Positions 1 to 9,286 of a DNA stretch of 64,000 nucleotides are shown here, one piece after another (the stretch's first letter is position 1; every line of letters begins with the position of its first letter). The translations under genes were made by a program, and so were the position numbers. The DNA lies in assembly GCF_028622875.1 (NCBI RefSeq), contig NZ_CP117709.1, positions 4,839,001 to 4,903,000 on the forward strand. Reading direction: 5' to 3'. The notes beneath the pieces were generated by a model. That model had not been told where the DNA came from and searched no databases. It saw only the letters and a list, made by a program, of their open reading frames with translations. The stretch is from Streptomyces sp. MMBL 11-1. Lineage in GTDB: Bacteria; Actinomycetota; Actinomycetes; Streptomycetales; Streptomycetaceae.

Positions 1-1
1 G

Positions 2-1801
2 ACGGCCAACGGGGTCACCCGGACGACCACCACCACCCGTGACGCGGCCGGCCGTACGGAGCGGGTGACCGTCACCGGCGGCGTCGGCGAGGCCGTCCCG
101 GAGACCACGACGGAGTACGACCCGGTGACGGGCCGCGCCCTGCGGACGGTCTCCCCGACCGGCGGCACCATCGTCCGGGAGTTCGACAAGCTCGGCCGGC
201 AGATCGCGTACACGGACGCGGACGGCGGCAGGACGGTCACCGAGTTCGACCTGCTCGACCGTCCCGTCAAGAGCACGGACAGCGTCCCCTCGACGGTCAC
301 CTACACCTACGACCACGCCGCCGAGCCGCGCGGGCTGGCCACCGCCACCACCGACTCCGTCGCCGGCACCTTCCGGGCGACCTACGACGCGGACGAGTCC
401 GTGGCCGCCGAGAAGCTGCCCGGCGGTTACACCCTCACCACCCTGGAGGACACCACGGGGGCGACCGTCGACCGCACCTACACCCGGGACAGCGACGGCA
501 CGATCGTCTACTCCGACACCGTGACCGAGTCCGCCCACGGCCAGGTCACCAGCCACACCGGCTGGTCGGACCAGACCTATCGCTACGACGCCACGGGCCG
601 GCTGACCACGGTGCTGGACACCGCGGACACGGTCTGCACCCGGCGTGCCTACACCTTCGACGTCCGCTCCAACCGCACCGCGCTCACCACGGCGAGCGGG
701 GCGCCCGGCGCGGACTGCCCCACCACGGGAGGCAGCACCACCGGCCACACCTACGACACCGCGGACCGCCTGGTCGACAGCGGCTACACCTACGACGCGT
801 TCGCCCGGACCACGGCCACCCCGGCCCACGGCGCCCTGCGCTACTACGCCAACGACCTGGTCCACCAGCAGACGGCGGCCGGTCAGCGCCAGACCTGGCT
901 GCTCGACGCGGGGCTGCGTCCGCGCTCCTGGCGGACCGAGACCGGCAGCGGCTCCACCTGGACCCAGACGGCCTCGAAGCGCAACCACTACGACAGTGAC
1001 GGCGACAACCCCCGCTGGATCGTCGAGGACACCGCCCAAGGAGCGGTGACCCGCAACGTCGACTCCGCCTCCGGGGACCTCGCGGCCACCACTGCCAAGA
1101 CCGGCGGGACCGTCCTCCACCTCACCTCCGTCCACGGGGGAGTGGCCCTGCAACTGCCCCTGGACGCCGGGCAGGCGCCGGTCGCGCTGGAGAGCGACGA
1201 GTACGGCAACCCGCGCACCGGACAGGCGCCGGCCCGCTACGGCTGGCTGGGCGGCAAGCAGCGCTCCAGCGAGACGCCGACCGGGCTCACGCTCATGGGT
1301 GTGCGCCTGTACGACTCCGGGACCGGCCGGTTCCTCCAGACCGACCCCGTCACCGGTGGCAGCGCGAACCGGTACGAGTACGCGTACGGAGACCCGGTCA
1401 ACAAGTACGACCTCGACGGGCGATGGGTGCCCCTGGTCGTCGCCGCCGTCCGGGTCGGGTGGGCCTGCTACCGCCACTGCGGAAAGGCCTACCGCGCCGC
1501 GAAGACCGGATACCGGGCCTACAAGGCGTACAAGAAGAAGAAGAAGTACGTGAAGGCCGTCTTCCAGCACCGGGCGCGCGGGGCATCCTGGAACAACAAC
1601 AGGTTCTTCGGAGAGCGCAGCAGGCTCTTCGGGGACGTCCACCGCGGACGCCAGGGAATCTTCAACCGGAAGAACTACGGGGTCGGCTGGAGCGCCGTCG
1701 GGTTCAAGAAGATGCTCGGCGTCAAGAAGGCCCGCACGGTCTTCCGCGTGAAGTTCGGCAAGAAACGGCACTGGGACTGGAGAGTGGGGAGGTTCCTGTA
1801 G
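2..1801 (+). CDS. RHS-repeat protein, C-terminal part with variable tip (5' end outside window)
   Basis: The frame is open from the first bases, so this is the end of a larger gene; a GTG at 65 is internal. The protein is rich in YD/RHS repeats of the type YDxxGR and ends its shell with the RHS core signature: LYDSGTGRFLQTDPV followed by a YAYGDPVNKYDLDG hinge. After that hinge comes a non-repetitive tip of about 120 residues (1423-1798), very basic, with a short hydrophobic stretch, a Lys-rich segment (YKKKKKY) and many aromatic residues. In RHS families this tip is the exchangeable, often toxic domain and the shell encapsulates and delivers it. I do not recognise the tip family. The next gene starts on the last base of the stop codon. 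Confidence 0.88.
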   Translation, partial: TANGVTRTTTTTRDAAGRTERVTVTGGVGEAVPETTTEYDPVTGRALRTVSPTGGTIVREFDKLGRQIAYTDADGGRTVTEFDLLDRPVKSTDSVPSTVTYTYDHAAEPRGLATATTDSVAGTFRATYDADESVAAEKLPGGYTLTTLEDTTGATVDRTYTRDSDGTIVYSDTVTESAHGQVTSHTGWSDQTYRYDATGRLTTVLDTADTVCTRRAYTFDVRSNRTALTTASGAPGADCPTTGGSTTGHTYDTADRLVDSGYTYDAFARTTATPAHGALRYYANDLVHQQTAAGQRQTWLLDAGLRPRSWRTETGSGSTWTQTASKRNHYDSDGDNPRWIVEDTAQGAVTRNVDSASGDLAATTAKTGGTVLHLTSVHGGVALQLPLDAGQAPVALESDEYGNPRTGQAPARYGWLGGKQRSSETPTGLTLMGVRLYDSGTGRFLQTDPVTGGSANRYEYAYGDPVNKYDLDGRWVPLVVAAVRVGWACYRHCGKAYRAAKTGYRAYKAYKKKKKYVKAVFQHRARGASWNNNRFFGERSRLFGDVHRGRQGIFNRKNYGVGWSAVGFKKMLGVKKARTVFRVKFGKKRHWDWRVGRFL

Positions 1802-2229
1802 TGACGCTCCACCATGGACACAAGCCCCTTCCGGTGGCCCTGGCCGAGGAGGCCCTGACCTCCTGCGGCGCGCGGCCCGCCGCGTTCGAGGAGCGCGAGG
1901 TCGAGCACGGCAGCTGGTTCGCGGACTGGGACGGGACGCTCGCCGGGTCCGATGTGTACATCGGCCTCATGGGAGGGGCGCCGAAAGCGGAAGCGGTGCG
2001 GATCCTCCTGGACGACTGGACCTTCGAGCAGGTGGCGGCCGGCGATGTCGGCTCGCTCCTCACGCGGGTCTTCTCCGGGCAGGCGCGGCTCAGCAGGCAG
2101 AAGTTCCTCTTCTTCTCCTCCTCCCACCTGCTGGAGGTCCGGGTGGGCTCGTCCACCTACTCAGCGGGGCGGGACGCCAGGCCGGACGGTGAGCTGGCTC
2201 CCTGGGAGAGGGCCTTGACCGCCGCCTGA
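1801..2229 (+). CDS. Unknown small protein, candidate immunity protein for the RHS tip
   Basis: A 142-residue protein beginning at GTG 1801, which shares one base with the RHS stop (TAGTG). A strong ribosome binding site (GGGGAGG, 1786-1792) lies 8 bases upstream inside the RHS gene and decides this start; the longer open frame upstream is only a shadow. The protein has no signal peptide or membrane segment and is acidic in its middle (WFADWDG, LLDDWTFEQ), opposite in charge to the basic RHS tip. Position, tight coupling and charge suggest a cytoplasmic immunity protein, but I recognise no family, so the function is inference. Confidence 0.7.
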   Translation: MTLHHGHKPLPVALAEEALTSCGARPAAFEEREVEHGSWFADWDGTLAGSDVYIGLMGGAPKAEAVRILLDDWTFEQVAAGDVGSLLTRVFSGQARLSRQKFLFFSSSHLLEVRVGSSTYSAGRDARPDGELAPWERALTAA

Positions 2230-2348
2230 CCTGCGGTGTGCTGCGGATCGCGCGCCCGGATCGGCAGCACACCGCCGGACGCCCGCGCACGGGTGCACCG
2301 GGATCCGAACCGCCCGGACAGCACGGGTGGCCTGCGACAATCGGGCCT

Positions 2349-2951
2349 GTGATCAAGGTGCTGGTGGTCGACGACCATGACGTGGTGAGGTCAGGACTGA
2401 CGGTGCTCCTGACGGCCGAACTGGGCATCGAGGTGGTCGGCCAGGCCGCGGACGGTCCGGCCGCGTACGCCGAGGCGGAGCGACTGGGCCCGGACGTCGT
2501 GCTGCTCGACATCGATCTGCCCGGGGAGGACGGGATCACGGTCGCCGCCGGGCTCGTGGAACGGCTGCCCGCCTGCCAGGTGCTGATGCTCACCGCGCTC
2601 GACCGCCCGGGGCATCTGCGCCGGGCCCTGGCCGCCGGGGCCGCCGGGTATCTGCTCAAGAGCACCACCCCGGCGCGCACCGCCGACGCCATCCGGCGGA
2701 TCGCCGCGGGCGGCCGGGTCATCGACCCCCGGATGCGCGGGGAGGAGTGGGCCGGCCCCGGCCCGCTCACCGACAAGGAGGCCGAGGCCCTCCGGCTTGC
2801 CGCCGGCGGGGCGCACTCCCGGGAGATCGCGGCCGACCTGTTCCTCAGCGTGGGGACCGTCCGTAACCGGCTCTCGTCGGCGGTCGGGAAGCTCCACGCC
2901 CGTACCCTCGTCGACGCCGTGCGGATAGCGAGGGAGCAGGGATGGGTGTAG
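2349..2951 (+). CDS. LuxR/NarL-family response regulator (orphan)
   Basis: A 200-residue two-component regulator. The receiver domain (1-115) has the acidic pair D8-D9, phospho-acceptor D54 in VLLDIDLPG, switch T82 and K104. A LuxR-type helix-turn-helix covers about 138-182 (PLTDKEAEALRLAA, REIAADLFLSVGTVRNRLS). No histidine kinase gene lies nearby, so its partner is unknown. I chose GTG 2349 because the receiver begins there (MIKVLVVDDHD); the open frame extends to 2238 with no receptor-like sequence. No ribosome binding site precedes it, and a -10-like GACAAT lies at 2336-2341, seven bases before the GTG, suggesting leaderless translation. Confidence 0.9.
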   Translation: MIKVLVVDDHDVVRSGLTVLLTAELGIEVVGQAADGPAAYAEAERLGPDVVLLDIDLPGEDGITVAAGLVERLPACQVLMLTALDRPGHLRRALAAGAAGYLLKSTTPARTADAIRRIAAGGRVIDPRMRGEEWAGPGPLTDKEAEALRLAAGGAHSREIAADLFLSVGTVRNRLSSAVGKLHARTLVDAVRIAREQGWV

Positions 2952-2988
2952 GGCCCCGGTACCTCAGGGCGGAGAGGTACGGGGGCCC
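2951..2988. terminator. Hairpin between response regulator and protease
   Basis: Arms of 15 bases (2951-2965 and 2974-2988) pair with one mismatch around an 8-base loop. It lies between two convergent genes and begins at the last base of the regulator stop codon. There is no T-tract, as is common for Streptomyces terminators. Confidence 0.65.
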
Positions 2989-3049
2989 TACGGCTTCACG
3001 GGGACGGCGGGCCGGTCAGGTGGCCCGCCGTCCCGGGCGGTGGGGCCGG

Positions 3050-3775
3050 TCAGACGCCCGCGACCGACTGGATCCAGGACCGGTACGCGGTGACGTTCGT
3101 GTACGCGGTCGTGGTCTGCCGGTCGCTGGTGGAGGCGACGCCGACCTGGATGCCGTTCGCCGTCATCGGACCGCCGGAGTCGCCGCCGGCGGTGATGCCG
3201 TTGCCCCGGCGGGCGCAGATCGCTGAGCCGCCGTACGCGTCACCGCAGCCGCCGGTGACCGTCACGTTGGCCACCTTCAGGTAGCGGGACTGGCAGTTGG
3301 CCTCGGAGCCGCACTGGGAGGTGGCGCCCCAGCCCCAGACCTGCACGCCCTGCCCGACGCGGACCGAGCCCGGCTGGCCGAGGCGGGAGTAGGTGGCCTG
3401 CACCGAGCGGTCCAGCCGGACGAGCGCCAGGTCCGAGCTGTGGGTGTACGTCTGGACGCCGTTGGCCACCGTGCCGCCGCTGTGCTGGTCCAGGCTGCCG
3501 ATACGGAACGACAGACCGCCACCGGTGACGCAGTGCTTCGCGGTGAGAATCCAGGTCGGCGCGATGATCGTCGCCGAACAGGTCTCTCTGCCGTTCGAGA
3601 AGAGGCGGGCCGCCCAGGGCGCGTTCTGCGCGTAGCCGCCGCCGATGATCTGGGTGGTCGGGGGCGGGGCGTCCTGGAGCGGGGCCTCGGGGGCGGCCGA
3701 GGCGGACGGTGCGAAGAGGGCGAGGACGCAGGCCGCTGCGGCGGCGGCAGCGGGCACGAGCCTGGATATACGCAT
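3050..3775 (-). CDS. Secreted S1-family serine protease
   Basis: A 241-residue precursor with a Sec signal peptide (charged start, Ala-rich core, ASA-A cleavage near residue 27) and a short propeptide ending before IIGG at 43-46, the usual mature N-terminus of chymotrypsin-fold proteases. The triad is H81 (LTAKHC), D115 (SSDLALVRL) and S200 (GGDSGGP). Paired cysteines suggest disulfides. The position six residues before the catalytic Ser, Asp in true trypsins, is Ile here, so trypsin-like Arg/Lys specificity is not supported. It would act outside the cell. A palindrome at 3876-3892 lies about 100 bases upstream. Confidence 0.9.
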   Translation of the reverse strand: MRISRLVPAAAAAAACVLALFAPSASAAPEAPLQDAPPPTTQIIGGGYAQNAPWAARLFSNGRETCSATIIAPTWILTAKHCVTGGGLSFRIGSLDQHSGGTVANGVQTYTHSSDLALVRLDRSVQATYSRLGQPGSVRVGQGVQVWGWGATSQCGSEANCQSRYLKVANVTVTGGCGDAYGGSAICARRGNGITAGGDSGGPMTANGIQVGVASTSDRQTTTAYTNVTAYRSWIQSVAGV

Positions 3776-3875
3776 GATTCCTCGTTTCGCGCGACACGCT
3801 GGGGTGTGCGTGTCCGTGGGGGATGATGGGCAACAGGGTGCCGGAGCGCGACGAGGCCGGGTACTAACGTTTGGT

Positions 3876-3892
3876 CATAACGCGGCGTTATG
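3876..3892. promoter_or_regulatory. Perfect palindrome upstream of the secreted protease
   Basis: CATAACGC-G-GCGTTATG: eight-base arms around a single base, about 100 bases upstream of the protease start. It has operator-like form. No cognate regulator is identified in the window. Confidence 0.45.
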
Positions 3893-3950
3893 GGGCGGCA
3901 GTTGGGCCGAACGCGTCCGCGCCGGACGCCGGACGCCGAGCGCCGGACGC

Positions 3951-3989
3951 GGAGGGGCCCGGTACGCATGGCGCGTACCGGGCCCCTCC
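3951..3989. terminator. Strong 17-bp stem downstream of the thioester surface protein gene
   Basis: Arms 3951-3967 and 3973-3989 pair perfectly around a 5-base loop, 17 bases after the stop of the minus-strand gene. A run of CGGACGCCG-like direct repeats precedes it (3915-3950). Confidence 0.8.
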
Positions 3990-4005
3990 TTCACGTGCCT
4001 ACAGG

Positions 4006-5484
4006 TCAGTGACCTGCGGTCTTCTTCTTGCGCAGGATGAACACGGCCGCGCCGCCCGCGGCCACGAGGGCCACCGCGATGCCGGCGATCACCGGAGTGG
4101 CGCTGGAACCGCCGGTCGCCGCGAGGTCACCGCCGCCGGTCGTGTCGCCGGACGTGCCGCCGGTCGTGGTGTCGCCGGTCGTGCCACCGGTCGTGCCGCC
4201 GTCCTCGCTGGGGCTCGGGCTGGTGGACGGGGTCTCCCCGCCACCGCTCGTGCCCGGGGCGGGCGTGCCCTGGGTCTCGCAGTCCAGGACGCCCTGGAAA
4301 CGCTCCGAGAAGCCGTTGGGGCCGGTCACGGTGATGTCGTAGGCCTCGTCCTCGCCGACCGGGACGGTCACGGTCTTGGACTCGCCCGCACCGACCGTGT
4401 GCTCGGCTCCGGCCAGCTTGAAGGTGAAGGGGGAGTCGCCCTCGTTGGACGCCGTGACGTCGACGCCGTTCTTGTCGCAGTTCTTCTCCGCGGTGACCGC
4501 GGGGATGGCGCCCTTCGTGGCCCAGTTCGCGGTCGCGTCCGCGGTGATCGTGGACTCGGTGGAGCCGGCCAGGATCTGGGTCTGGCTCTTGCTCGGGCTC
4601 GCGAACGCGCGGCCGACCGGAACCTGCGTGGTCGCCTTGGTCGTGAGCGAGGCCGTGCCGTCGGCGGCGCCCGCGGGCACGTCGAAGTACAGCTCGGTGC
4701 CGTTGACGGCGGAGGTGACGGGCTTGCCGTCCTTGTCGGTCACCTTGACGCCGGCCGCCGCGGCGGTGGCGTTGGCGGCGACGGACACCTGGCCGGCGTC
4801 GGTGTGCACGGTCACCGGGCCGAGCTTGCTGCCCGACTTGCCGGACACCACGTTCGGGTCCAGCGTCAGGGAGGTCTTCGGCTCCTGGAGGTTCTGAGCC
4901 TGGGCCTCCAGCCAGTCCGCGAGCTTCTCGGCCTGCTCGTTCTTCGCCTCGACCTTCGCGCCGTCCGAGATGCGCCAGATGGCGACCTGCGTGCCGGCGG
5001 CAGCCGTCTTGGCCGACAGCTCTCCGGCGCCCGCCTTCTGGGCGAGCGCCGCGAGGTCACCGGCCTGCGGGTAGGAGTTCTTGAGGATCCAGAGGATCTT
5101 CCCGGCGTCCTTGTTGGTGCCGAGCGACGTCTGGCCCCAGGGGGTTTCGAGGTACTTGGCCTTGTTCTGGGTCGGGTTGTGGATGTCGATGCAGTACGTC
5201 TGCAGCTGGCCGCCGCCGTCGACGGTCATCTCGAACAGCCCCGCGGAGATGTTCTTCGACTTGCCGTTGCCCAGGTCGATGCGGGCCGAGTCGAACGTCT
5301 TCAATCCGTTCAGGGTGGCGGTGGCGCCTCCCTGGTGATGGGTGTCGTCCCCGTCGGCCGCTGCGCTGCCGGCCCCGGCCACGGAGCCCAGGGTCAGCAG
5401 ACCGACCGTGGCGGCCACCGCGGCTATCCGGCGACCGGTGTTTCTCCGCCCGGGCGCGGCTGAGGATGAAAAGGCTGAAAACAC
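4006..5484 (-). CDS. Thioester-domain (TQxA) surface protein with LAxTG sortase signal
   Basis: A 492-residue wall-anchored protein. An N-terminal signal peptide (hydrophobic core about 19-43, SAAA-D) is followed by a thioester domain in which C98 (TYCID) and Q166 (GTQVAIW) match the Cys-Gln pair that forms an internal thioester in host- or surface-binding adhesins. Beta-rich repeats follow, then a Ser/Thr/Gly-rich stalk. The C-terminus is a complete sortase signal: LAATG (454-458), a hydrophobic helix and the basic tail RKKKTAGH. Streptomyces class E sortases use LAxTG. It would be displayed on the cell surface, possibly on aerial hyphae. The ligand is unknown. Confidence 0.9.
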   Translation of the reverse strand: MFSAFSSSAAPGRRNTGRRIAAVAATVGLLTLGSVAGAGSAAADGDDTHHQGGATATLNGLKTFDSARIDLGNGKSKNISAGLFEMTVDGGGQLQTYCIDIHNPTQNKAKYLETPWGQTSLGTNKDAGKILWILKNSYPQAGDLAALAQKAGAGELSAKTAAAGTQVAIWRISDGAKVEAKNEQAEKLADWLEAQAQNLQEPKTSLTLDPNVVSGKSGSKLGPVTVHTDAGQVSVAANATAAAAGVKVTDKDGKPVTSAVNGTELYFDVPAGAADGTASLTTKATTQVPVGRAFASPSKSQTQILAGSTESTITADATANWATKGAIPAVTAEKNCDKNGVDVTASNEGDSPFTFKLAGAEHTVGAGESKTVTVPVGEDEAYDITVTGPNGFSERFQGVLDCETQGTPAPGTSGGGETPSTSPSPSEDGGTTGGTTGDTTTGGTSGDTTGGGDLAATGGSSATPVIAGIAVALVAAGGAAVFILRKKKTAGH

Positions 5485-6065
5485 AGAAGTCCCCTCCGGC
5501 GCGGCTCGTCCTCAAGGGCGCGACAAACGCGCGCGCCACACGAGGTATGTGGTGGGAGAGCCGCGAAATCAGTCTCAAGTGCCCTGCGAGCACGGGCAGA
5601 TCCTATGAAGCGGAAGGTGTCCGTTGTTCCTCGTGGACATCATTTGAGTGTTCCGAATCGGAATCGTTACTGACGCCGACGCCGTGGTGCCGCGGGAAGC
5701 GGCGGCCGACGGCGGGCCCCTGGGTTTCCCGCGCCAGGCCGTGTCCGTGGAACAGCGCTGCTCCCGAAGGGAGTTGAGTTCGCGGTGCGCCCGAGGAAGG
5801 GCGAAGCGGCGCACCCGGCCCGCCCCGGCGCGAAGTGGAATCCCCGCTGACCTCGTCTCCGGCCCTCTTCGGGCACGTACCGGGAGAGGCATGGCCCCCG
5901 AGCCGTCCGCCACCGCCGGGCCGCCCCTGCCCGCGACCGGGGGAACGCGCCGGCCCCCGTTCCGTCCCCACGCGTACGGCCTCGCCACCCCGCGTGCACG
6001 CGCCCTCACGCACGCGTACCGCGCACGGAGCGCGCCCCGCGGCCCCGCCGGATCCGCGCCCGCGT
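5485..6065. other. Gene-free stretch upstream of the S10 operon
   Basis: About 580 bases between the divergent surface-protein gene and the S10 promoter. Open frames here have no recognisable protein character. It must contain the surface-protein promoter, but I could not identify convincing boxes. Confidence 0.5.
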
Positions 6066-6093
6066 TTGAGCACTCGCTCGCTCGGGGTAGGAT
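6066..6093 (+). promoter_or_regulatory. Probable S10 operon promoter
   Basis: TTGAGC at 6066-6071 and TAGGAT at 6088-6093 with a 16-base spacer fit the principal sigma factor consensus of Streptomyces. It is the best promoter upstream of rpsJ. Confidence 0.6.
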
Positions 6094-6099
6094 TCCCGA

Positions 6100-6452
6100 C
6101 TCGATTGGCCAGGCCCGCGCCCCGTATGGCACACTGACCAGGTTGCTCGGTTGAGTGTCAATGCTGCGCGCCTCCCGCCGGGAGGACCGGAAGCGAGTCC
6201 CACAGTACTCGTCGGCCCCCAGGGCCGGACGTACGGGAATCTTTCGGGAAGCAACGCAGGGCGCCGGCCAGGCACCCGGTGGGTGTTCCGCCCCCGGTTC
6301 CGCGGTCCCAGGGCCCGCACCCCCTTGGTTGGGATTTCCTTCGGGAGATTTTCGTAGAGGGGATGCGACACGCCCGACCGCGTGGGTCGGAGGGGGAGTC
6401 CAGAGAACCCCCGGGTTCCAGAGCGTTACGAGAGACAGGACTACTAGTAGCC
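6100..6452 (+). promoter_or_regulatory. Long untranslated leader of the S10 operon
   Basis: About 350 bases between the promoter and rpsJ without a credible gene, with several GC-rich inverted segments (for example CGCCTCCCGCCGGGAGG near 6170-6186). Ribosomal protein leaders commonly bind a product of the operon for feedback control; in enteric bacteria this is L4. Such a role here is inference from position and length. Confidence 0.45.
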
Positions 6453-6761
6453 ATGGCGGGACAGAAGATCCGCATCCGGCTCAAGGCCTACGACCACGAG
6501 GTCATCGACTCCTCGGCGAAGAAGATCGTCGAGACGGTGACCCGCACTGGTGCGTCGGTCGCGGGCCCGGTGCCGCTGCCCACTGAGAAGAACGTGTACT
6601 GCGTCATCAAGTCGCCGCACAAGTACAAGGACTCTCGCGAGCACTTCGAGATGCGCACCCACAAGCGCCTCATCGACATCCTCGACCCCACGCCGAAGAC
6701 GGTTGACTCGCTGATGCGCCTCGACCTCCCGGCGGGCGTCGACATCGAGATCAAGCTCTGA
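6453..6761 (+). CDS. rpsJ: 30S ribosomal protein S10
   Basis: A 102-residue, full-length S10, first gene of the S10 operon. It opens with [13 protein letters not shown] and contains the conserved loop [22 protein letters not shown] that extends into the 30S head (and in other bacteria also serves NusB-dependent antitermination). The ATG at 6453 is the only start giving a family-length protein. rplC follows after 14 bases. Confidence 0.98.
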
Positions 6762-6775
6762 GGGGACGGGCCGAG

Positions 6776-7420
6776 ATGAGCAAGAACATCAAGGGCGTCC
6801 TGGGCGAGAAGCTCGGCATGACCCAGGTCTGGGACGAGAACAACCGGGTCGTCCCGGTGACCGTCGTCAAGGCCGGTCCGTGCGTCGTGACGCAGGTCCG
6901 TACGAACGACAGCGACGGCTACGAAGCGGTGCAGATCGCCTTCGGCGAGATCGACCCGCGCAAGGTGAACAAGCCCCTCAAGGGTCACTTCGCCAAGGCC
7001 GACGTCACCCCGCGCCGCCACCTGGTCGAGCTCCGCACCCCTGACGCCAGCGAGTACACGCTGGGCCAGGAGGTCACCGCCGAGGTGTTCGAGTCCGGCG
7101 TCAAGGTCGACGTCACGGGCAAGAGCAAGGGCAAGGGCTTCGCCGGTGTCATGAAGCGTCACAACTTCAAGGGCCTCGGCGCCGGGCACGGCACCCAGCG
7201 CAAGCACCGTTCCCCCGGTTCCATCGGTGGCTGCGCCACCCCTGGGCGTGTCTTCAAGGGCATGCGCATGGCGGGCCGCATGGGTAACGAGCGCGTCACC
7301 ACCCAGAACCTGACCATCCACGCGGTTGACGCGGAGAAGGGTCTGCTCCTCATCAAGGGCGCGGTCCCCGGTCCGAACGGCGGCCTCGTCCTGGTCCGTA
7401 CCGCGGCCAAGGGGGCTTGA
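6776..7420 (+). CDS. rplC: 50S ribosomal protein L3
   Basis: A 214-residue L3. The family core is visible: [14 protein letters not shown] at the start, the [16 protein letters not shown] stretch and the [20 protein letters not shown] loop that reaches the peptidyl-transferase centre. One of the first proteins to bind 23S rRNA in assembly. rplD follows after 4 bases, implying coupled translation. Confidence 0.98.
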
Positions 7421-7424
7421 GGTA

Positions 7425-8075
7425 ATGAGCACCATTGACATCCTTTCGCCGGCAGGCGACAAGGCCGGTACCGTCGACCTCCCCGCGGAGATCTTCGACG
7501 CGAAGACCAGCGTTCCGCTGATCCACCAGGTCGTTGTCGCTCAGCTGGCGGCTGCCCGTCAGGGCACGCACAAGACCAAGCGCCGCGGTGAAGTCCGCGG
7601 TGGTGGCAAGAAGCCTTACCGCCAGAAGGGCACCGGCCGCGCCCGTCAGGGTTCGACCCGCGCCCCGCAGTTCGCCGGCGGTGGCGTCGTCCACGGCCCG
7701 CAGCCGCGTGACTACTCGCAGCGGACCCCGAAGAAGATGAAGGCCGCCGCCCTGCGCGGTGCCCTCTCGGACCGGGCCCGTCACTCCCGTATCCACGTCG
7801 TCACCGGCGTGGTCGAGGGTGCCGCCTCCACGAAGGCCGCCAAGACGCTGCTCGGCAAGATCTCGGAGCGCCAGAACCTGCTCCTGGTCGTCGACCGCGC
7901 CGACGAGGCCGCGTGGCTGTCCGCGCGCAACCTGCCCCAGGTGCACATCCTGGAGCCGGGCCAGCTCAACACGTACGACGTGATCGTCTCTGACGACGTG
8001 GTCTTCACCCAGGCCGCCTTCGAGTCCTTCGTGTCTGGCCCCCAGACCGCTGAGACCGAAGGGAGCGACGCCTGA
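7425..8075 (+). CDS. rplD: 50S ribosomal protein L4
   Basis: A 216-residue L4 (uL4). The ATG at 7425 begins the conserved globular part ([14 protein letters not shown]); the open frame runs further upstream into rplC but that part is a shadow. The basic loop ([30 protein letters not shown], about 44-73) lines the exit tunnel. L4 is the usual feedback regulator of S10 operons in enteric bacteria; whether that holds here is unknown. Its stop TGA shares a base with the rplW ATG. Confidence 0.97.
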   Translation: MSTIDILSPAGDKAGTVDLPAEIFDAKTSVPLIHQVVVAQLAAARQGTHKTKRRGEVRGGGKKPYRQKGTGRARQGSTRAPQFAGGGVVHGPQPRDYSQRTPKKMKAAALRGALSDRARHSRIHVVTGVVEGAASTKAAKTLLGKISERQNLLLVVDRADEAAWLSARNLPQVHILEPGQLNTYDVIVSDDVVFTQAAFESFVSGPQTAETEGSDA

Positions 8076-8398
8076 TGAGCGAGGCGACCGTAACCAGCAA
8101 GACGTACTCGGACCCGCGTGACGTTCTCGTCAAGCCCGTGGTCTCCGAGAAGAGCTACGCGCTGCTCGACGAGAACAAGTACACGTTCATCGTCGCGCCC
8201 GGCTCCAACAAGACCCAGATCAAGCAGGCCGTGGAAGCGGTCTTCTCGGTCAAGGTCACCGGGGTCAACACGATCAACCGGCAGGGTAAGCGCAAGCGCA
8301 CCAAGACCGGCTTCGGCAAGCGCGCCGACACGAAGCGCGCCATCGTGACCCTCGCCGAGGGCGACCGTATCGACATCTTCGGCGGCCCGACCTCTTAA
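8075..8398 (+). CDS. rplW: 50S ribosomal protein L23
   Basis: A 107-residue L23. Conserved features are [12 protein letters not shown] near the N-terminus and the [11 protein letters not shown] basic loop. It sits at the tunnel exit, where trigger factor and SRP dock. The start overlaps the rplD stop by one base (TGATG). Confidence 0.97.
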   Translation: MSEATVTSKTYSDPRDVLVKPVVSEKSYALLDENKYTFIVAPGSNKTQIKQAVEAVFSVKVTGVNTINRQGKRKRTKTGFGKRADTKRAIVTLAEGDRIDIFGGPTS

Positions 8399-8437
8399 GT
8401 GAGGTCGAGTCGTCCGGAATCGGACGAGGACTGAGAA

Positions 8438-9274
8438 ATGGGTATCCGCAAGTACAAGCCGACGACCCCGGGCCGTCGTGGCTCCAGCGTCGCCGACTTT
8501 GTCGAGATCACGCGGTCCACGCCGGAGAAGTCGCTGGTCCGCCCCCTGCACAGCAAGGGCGGCCGTAACAACGCCGGTCGTGTGACCGTTCGCCACCAGG
8601 GTGGTGGCCACAAGCGCGCCTACCGCGTGATCGACTTCCGTCGTCACGACAAGGACGGCGTGCCGGCCAAGGTCGCGCACATCGAGTACGACCCGAACCG
8701 CACCGCGCGCATCGCGCTGCTGCACTACGCGGACGGCGAGAAGCGTTACATCGTCGCTCCCCGTGGCCTGTCGCAGGGTGACCGTGTCGAGAACGGTCCG
8801 GGCGCCGACATCAAGCCCGGCAACAACCTGGCGCTGCGCAACATCCCGGTCGGTACGACCATCCACGCCATCGAGCTGCGGCCCGGCGGCGGCGCGAAGT
8901 TCGCCCGTTCCGCGGGTGCCTCCGTGCAGCTGCTGGCGAAGGAGGGCACCATGGCCCACCTTCGTATGCCGTCGGGTGAGATCCGCCTGGTCGACGCGCG
9001 CTGCCGCGCGACGATCGGTGAGGTCGGCAACGCCGAGCAGTCGAACATCAACTGGGGCAAGGCCGGCCGCATGCGCTGGAAGGGCGTTCGCCCGACCGTC
9101 CGCGGTGTCGCGATGAACCCGGTTGACCACCCGCACGGTGGTGGTGAAGGCAAGACCTCCGGTGGTCGTCACCCGGTCTCGCCGTGGGGTCAGAAGGAGG
9201 GTCGTACTCGTTCTCCCAAGAAGGCGAGCAACAAGTACATCGTCCGCCGCCGCAAGACGAACAAGAAGCGCTAG
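8438..9274 (+). CDS. rplB: 50S ribosomal protein L2
   Basis: A 278-residue L2. The signature [25 protein letters not shown] near the C-terminus contains the conserved His tied to peptidyl-transferase function; the RNA-binding core ([24 protein letters not shown]) is intact. A 39-base gap with an AGGA-like ribosome binding site precedes it. Confidence 0.98.
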   Translation: MGIRKYKPTTPGRRGSSVADFVEITRSTPEKSLVRPLHSKGGRNNAGRVTVRHQGGGHKRAYRVIDFRRHDKDGVPAKVAHIEYDPNRTARIALLHYADGEKRYIVAPRGLSQGDRVENGPGADIKPGNNLALRNIPVGTTIHAIELRPGGGAKFARSAGASVQLLAKEGTMAHLRMPSGEIRLVDARCRATIGEVGNAEQSNINWGKAGRMRWKGVRPTVRGVAMNPVDHPHGGGEGKTSGGRHPVSPWGQKEGRTRSPKKASNKYIVRRRKTNKKR

Positions 9275-9286
9275 GAGCGGGTTTAG

